From Rathayibacter_A sp036510655 (GTDB lineage Bacteria; Actinomycetota; Actinomycetes; Actinomycetales; Microbacteriaceae), in the NCBI GenBank assembly GCA_036510655.1, contig DATCDQ010000052.1, positions 1 through 38,459 of the forward strand: DNA of 38,459 nucleotides, in the 5' to 3' direction. The position numbers and the translations under genes are program-made. The number at the start of each line of letters is the position of its first letter. Within the stretch, counting starts at the first letter, position 1. The notes below the pieces were generated by a model, which was not told where the DNA came from, did no database searches, and saw only the letters and a list, made by a program, of their open reading frames with translations. This document shows, piece after piece, positions 35,323-38,459 of the stretch.

Positions 35323-36104
35323 GTGTCCGTCAGACGCGCGCGGAGCCGACCGGCGATCGCCGCACGAGCGGCGGCGGCGTACTCATCGACCTCGCGAACG
35401 GCATCCGACGGGCGCGAGAGCGCATCCGACCAGACGGCACCTTCACCGCGGCGCAGGAGTGCTGCGCTCAAGAGTTCGTCCGCGAGCGACGGGTTCATCG
35501 GCAGGATCGGCCCGTGCAGCTGCGTGCCGATGGCCGACCCGACACGGATGCCCTCCACACGGTGCTCCAGCGGCGCTTGCGCAGTGTTGCCCCCGCCTGC
35601 GATCACGCTGCCGAGAGGTGCGGCGCCGTCTTCGAGGCTCGTGAGTGCGGCATGGTTTTCGAAGCCGGCCAACACGCCGCCCTCCGTGCGCACCAGGATC
35701 TCCCCCACGGTGCGCCGTGACGAGAGCACGGCGCGCGACGGGAACACGCCAGCCCCCGGCATCCGCTCGCCGTCCGGCGCTGTCAGTTCGCGGCCAAGCA
35801 GTTGCCACCCCCCGGCGATCGCGAGGAGCGGCACCCCTGCTCCTACGGCATCCCGAAGCGCAGCCGCATTGTGCAGCGCGTCGCCGTGTACCGCACGCTG
35901 CCCAGACAGCGGCCCACTGCCGATGTGGAGCAGATCGATCTGTTCGGGCAGCTCTGCGCCGACGTGATGGTTGTGCACAGTGACGGCGATCCCGCGCCAC
36001 TGTGCGCGCGCAACGAGCGCCGTGACGTTTCCAACGTCGCCGTTGATCCCGAGCTCGTTCGGATACAGGTTGACGATACTCAGGCTCGCCGAGGCGTCCG
36101 TCAT
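35310..36104 (-). CDS. gatD: GatD-like amidotransferase subunit with the catalytic Cys replaced by Ala
   Basis: A 264-residue class-I glutamine-amidotransferase-like protein of the GatD/CobB-CobQ type, partner of MurT. In canonical GatD a Cys in VCGGYQLLG attacks glutamine. Here the motif is LAIAGGWQLLG with Ala97, and the codon is clearly GCC. The histidine remains (His197 in GTQLHGP), and an earlier GGGQD-type loop reads GSGPL. There is no cysteine anywhere in the protein. It should therefore lack glutaminase activity. The ATG at 36104 overlaps the murT stop by one base. The 3' end overlaps the convergent racemase B gene by 13 bases. The frame extends further upstream, but only through murT. 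Confidence 0.88.
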   Translation of the reverse strand: MTDASASLSIVNLYPNELGINGDVGNVTALVARAQWRGIAVTVHNHHVGAELPEQIDLLHIGSGPLSGQRAVHGDALHNAAALRDAVGAGVPLLAIAGGWQLLGRELTAPDGERMPGAGVFPSRAVLSSRRTVGEILVRTEGGVLAGFENHAALTSLEDGAAPLGSVIAGGGNTAQAPLEHRVEGIRVGSAIGTQLHGPILPMNPSLADELLSAALLRRGEGAVWSDALSRPSDAVREVDEYAAAARAAIAGRLRARLTDTQPR

Positions 36105-37378
36105 CACTGCCCACCTTCGAGGTCCAGGAAACCGAATTGTTTGCGGACGAACATCATTTGCTCGTAGTTGACGATCATCGTCTTGATCCCGGTTCGGGGG
36201 CGGGGAAGTGCCAGGAACGCGGCAAGCGCATCCTTCAATTCGGGAAGCACGGCGCCGATCGGGATGCGACTGTAGCCGAGCCGCGTCGCCAGCTGCCACG
36301 CCTTCGTTCCGCTGATGACATCGACCCGCTCGAGTGCACCGAAGTCGATGTCATAGATCCAGGATGGGTCCGGAGTGCCCTCATCGACCGCCATCAGGAC
36401 CTGCGCCGGCGATCCGGCCAGCGCATCGAGGTTGAGTTGCAGGCTCGGCGGGTTCTTCATCATGATGATCTCGATGTCCTCGCCGTTCACCGTGAGGGTC
36501 TCACCCCGGCCGTAGACGGTACGCAGGCCGGTCATCGCCCGAGCGGCCGCGGCCGGAGAGAAGCGCTCGCCCAGCAGTTCGACCGTCGTGGCAAGGGCGC
36601 CGGCCGCGTCCACGGCGTAGTGCAGGCCGCGTGCGGGAAGGGCGATGTCGACCGGCGTTCCGTCGACGGTGATCGTCGCCTCACGCCCGTCGACGCGGGT
36701 TACGCGCACGCGGGCATCCGGAAGGGGCACCGTCTCGCCCGACGGCGCAACATCCGCGACCGTGGCCAGCCCGTGCAGCGATTGCTCAATCAGTTCGGGT
36801 GCGACGGCGAACGACGATGTGCTGCGTCCGGACGCACGACGGTCAGCGGCGATTCGGCGCAGGTTGTCATCGTCAGCGTTGACGACGAGCAACTGCTCGG
36901 CCGCCTCTGCCACCGTTCGTAACATGCCGACGACGCGGGACGGCTCGTAGAACCGATTCAACTGATCGATCTGCACATTCAGCAGCAGCACAACGTTGGG
37001 TTTCAGGCGTTCGGCCAACGCGACGCCGTAGGCCTCATCGACCTCGATCACGCCGACGTCGCCGCGCACGTACCCGTCGAGCGGCACCGAGGCCAGCATG
37101 GCCGACGCGATGCCCTGCGGAAGGTTGCCGCCTGACGGGTTCGTGAACACGTCAAGCCCGTGCTCCCGGAGCATGCCGGCGAGCATGTTGGTGGTCGTGG
37201 ACTTGCCGTTGGATCCGGAGACGAAAACTAGCCCGAGCGGCAGTCGGCTGACGGCACGCTCGAGAAAACGTGGTGCAATGGCGAGGACGATACGGCCGGG
37301 AACGGCGGACCCGCCGCCCCGCAACCGCAACGCCCAGCGCGCCGCGCGGCCCAGCAGGACCGCGACGCGATAGCGCAC
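36104..37378 (-). CDS. murT: MurT-like Mur ligase subunit lacking the zinc ribbon
   Basis: A 424-residue Mur-ligase-like protein with DUF1727 at its C-terminus. The ATP loop is SGSNGKSTTT (54-63), followed by IEVDEAYG, NVQIDQLNR and GRGETLTVNGE. The C-terminal SWIYDIDF motif (339-346) matches the region of MurT that contacts GatD. In canonical MurT, a four-cysteine zinc ribbon is inserted after the NADD motif; here that stretch (about 185-225) has no Cys, and the entire protein has none. KNPAG-type residues read KNPPS. MurT-GatD normally amidates D-Glu of lipid II; with GatD inactivated, another donor is likely. The GTG at 37378 lies four bases after the sigA stop, so it should be in the sigA operon. 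Confidence 0.88.
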   Translation of the reverse strand: MRYRVAVLLGRAARWALRLRGGGSAVPGRIVLAIAPRFLERAVSRLPLGLVFVSGSNGKSTTTNMLAGMLREHGLDVFTNPSGGNLPQGIASAMLASVPLDGYVRGDVGVIEVDEAYGVALAERLKPNVVLLLNVQIDQLNRFYEPSRVVGMLRTVAEAAEQLLVVNADDDNLRRIAADRRASGRSTSSFAVAPELIEQSLHGLATVADVAPSGETVPLPDARVRVTRVDGREATITVDGTPVDIALPARGLHYAVDAAGALATTVELLGERFSPAAAARAMTGLRTVYGRGETLTVNGEDIEIIMMKNPPSLQLNLDALAGSPAQVLMAVDEGTPDPSWIYDIDFGALERVDVISGTKAWQLATRLGYSRIPIGAVLPELKDALAAFLALPRPRTGIKTMIVNYEQMMFVRKQFGFLDLEGGQ

Positions 37379-37382
37379 CGGC

Positions 37383-38459
37383 CTACTCGAGGTAGTCGCG
37401 CAGCGACTGCGAGCGGGACGGGTGGCGCAGTTTTGCCATCGTCTTCGACTCGATCTGGCGGATGCGTTCGCGTGTCACCCCGAACGTGTCACCGATCTGG
37501 TCCAGCGTCTTCGGCATGCCGTCACCCAGGCCGAAACGCATTCGGATCACACCTGCTTCGCGCTCGGACAGCGAGTCGAGCAGGCTCTCCAACTGCTTCT
37601 GCAGCATCGTGAAGCCGACTGCGTCAGCAGGAACCACGGCCTCGGTGTCCTCGATCAGGTCACCGAATTCGCTGTCTCCATCTTCGCCGAGCGGTGTGTG
37701 CAGCGAGATCGGCTCCCGGCCGTACTTCTGAACCTCCACGACCTTCTCGGGCGTCATGTCGAGTTCGCGGCTGAGCTCCTCTGGAGTGGGCTCGCGGCCC
37801 AGGTCTTGCAGCATCTGACGTTGAACGCGCGCCAACTTGTTGATGACCTCGACCATGTGAACGGGGATACGAATCGTGCGAGCCTGGTCTGCCATGGCGC
37901 GGGTGATGGCTTGACGGATCCACCAGGTGGCATACGTCGAGAACTTGAAACCCTTGGTGTAGTCGAACTTCTCGACCGCGCGGATCAAACCGAGGTTGCC
38001 CTCCTGGATCAGATCCAGGAACTGCATGCCACGGCCGGTGTATCGCTTGGCCAGCGAGACCACCAAACGCAGGTTAGCGCCGAGCAGGTGGCTCTTGGCG
38101 CGCTGACCGTCGCGGGCGACCCAGCGCAATTCGCGCTCGAGTTCCTTCGAAATTCCGTGACTGTTCGCGAGTTTGTCCTCCGCGAACAGGCCGGCCTCGA
38201 TCCGCATCGCCAACTCGACCTCTTCGGCCGCGTTGAGAAGCGCGACCTTGCCGATCTGTTTCAGGTAGTCCTTGACCGGATCGGCCGTCGCACCGGTGAT
38301 CGTCGCGGAGTAGACCGGAACGTCGTCGTCTTCGTCGACCGCGCGCAGAACAAGTGCACCGGTCGGAAGCGCCACAGCGTCCTCAGCCGTGTCACTGTCG
38401 TCTGCGGCGGCGGCGCTCTCATCCGTTTCCGGCTCCTGGGTTTGCTCGTCGTCGAGCCC
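37383..38459 (-). CDS. sigA: Primary sigma factor SigA/HrdB, start outside the window
   Basis: The frame is open to the right edge of the window, so the 5' end is cut off; 358 codons are visible. An acidic linker rich in D/E/A is followed by region 1.2 (DPVKDYLKQIGKVALL), regions 2.1-2.4 with the core-binding and -10-recognition helix (FLDLIQEGNLGLIRAVEKFDY-like, FSTYATWWIRQAITRA), region 3, and region 4.2 with the -35-recognition helix (GVTRERIRQIESK). This is the housekeeping sigma factor of RNA polymerase. The murT-like gene starts four bases after the stop with no terminator, so sigA, murT and gatD probably form one transcript. Confidence 0.97.
   Translation of the reverse strand, partial: GLDDEQTQEPETDESAAAADDSDTAEDAVALPTGALVLRAVDEDDDVPVYSATITGATADPVKDYLKQIGKVALLNAAEEVELAMRIEAGLFAEDKLANSHGISKELERELRWVARDGQRAKSHLLGANLRLVVSLAKRYTGRGMQFLDLIQEGNLGLIRAVEKFDYTKGFKFSTYATWWIRQAITRAMADQARTIRIPVHMVEVINKLARVQRQMLQDLGREPTPEELSRELDMTPEKVVEVQKYGREPISLHTPLGEDGDSEFGDLIEDTEAVVPADAVGFTMLQKQLESLLDSLSEREAGVIRMRFGLGDGMPKTLDQIGDTFGVTRERIRQIESKTMAKLRHPSRSQSLRDYLE

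Overview
The window looks like chromosomal DNA from a high-GC Gram-positive actinobacterium, most likely a member of the Microbacteriaceae. I base this on the gene families rather than on any database hit: DUF3000, DUF3093, DUF3159, DUF3710, DUF4193, DUF7455, the septation protein SepH, an HrdB/SigA-type primary sigma factor and an actinobacterial sseA-sufE pair.

Layout. Positions 1-2640 are accessory in character: a HipA-like kinase with its DUF3037 partner, a clean terminator, then loosely packed sequence with two small unrecognised genes. Positions 2780-3360 hold a tRNA cluster. Gly(GCC), Cys(GCA) and Val(GAC) are read leftwards with a visible promoter and terminator, and Val(CAC) is read rightwards. 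A lone MazF/PemK-type protein, an ammonium transporter with a GlnR-type box, ZapE, a rhodanese with SufE, and a membrane-anchored hydrolase follow (3380-9250). Positions 9336-15666 read rightwards: DUF3000, RNase D, then a fatty-acid beta-oxidation operon (thiolase, FadB-type multifunctional enzyme) with an alanine dehydrogenase/PNT-like gene overlapping its end. Positions 15699-25056 read leftwards: dut, DUF3710, DUF3159, a CtpE-like P-type ATPase, acnA and dxs. Positions 25095-33445 hold DUF3093, DUF4193, sepH, a phosphodiesterase-like gene, the convergent type II topoisomerase genes parC and parE, and a small DUF7455 gene.

The most interesting part is the right end (33494-38459). Two overlapping alanine-racemase-like genes have complementary defects. 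The first keeps the C-terminal domain with the catalytic Tyr but has lost most of the barrel and the PLP lysine. The second keeps the barrel and the PLP lysine but has lost the segment carrying the catalytic Tyr. Because alanine racemase active sites are built from two subunits, this pair could form an obligate heterodimer with one composite site. Converging on them is sigA-murT-gatD. Here GatD has Ala in place of its catalytic Cys, and MurT lacks the usual four-cysteine zinc ribbon; both proteins contain no cysteine at all. Microbacteriaceae are known for B-type peptidoglycan, cross-linked through the alpha-carboxyl of D-Glu, often by a D-diamino acid. I infer that this locus may be a repurposed cell-wall module: a ligase that no longer amidates D-Glu with glutamine-derived ammonia, beside a split racemase that could supply a D-amino acid. 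This is a hypothesis from sequence; no experiment is claimed.

Regulatory signals seen directly include a GlnR-type box upstream of amt, a palindrome upstream of acnA, a 9-bp hairpin with a CAGU loop in the acnA leader, and several intrinsic-terminator-like hairpins.
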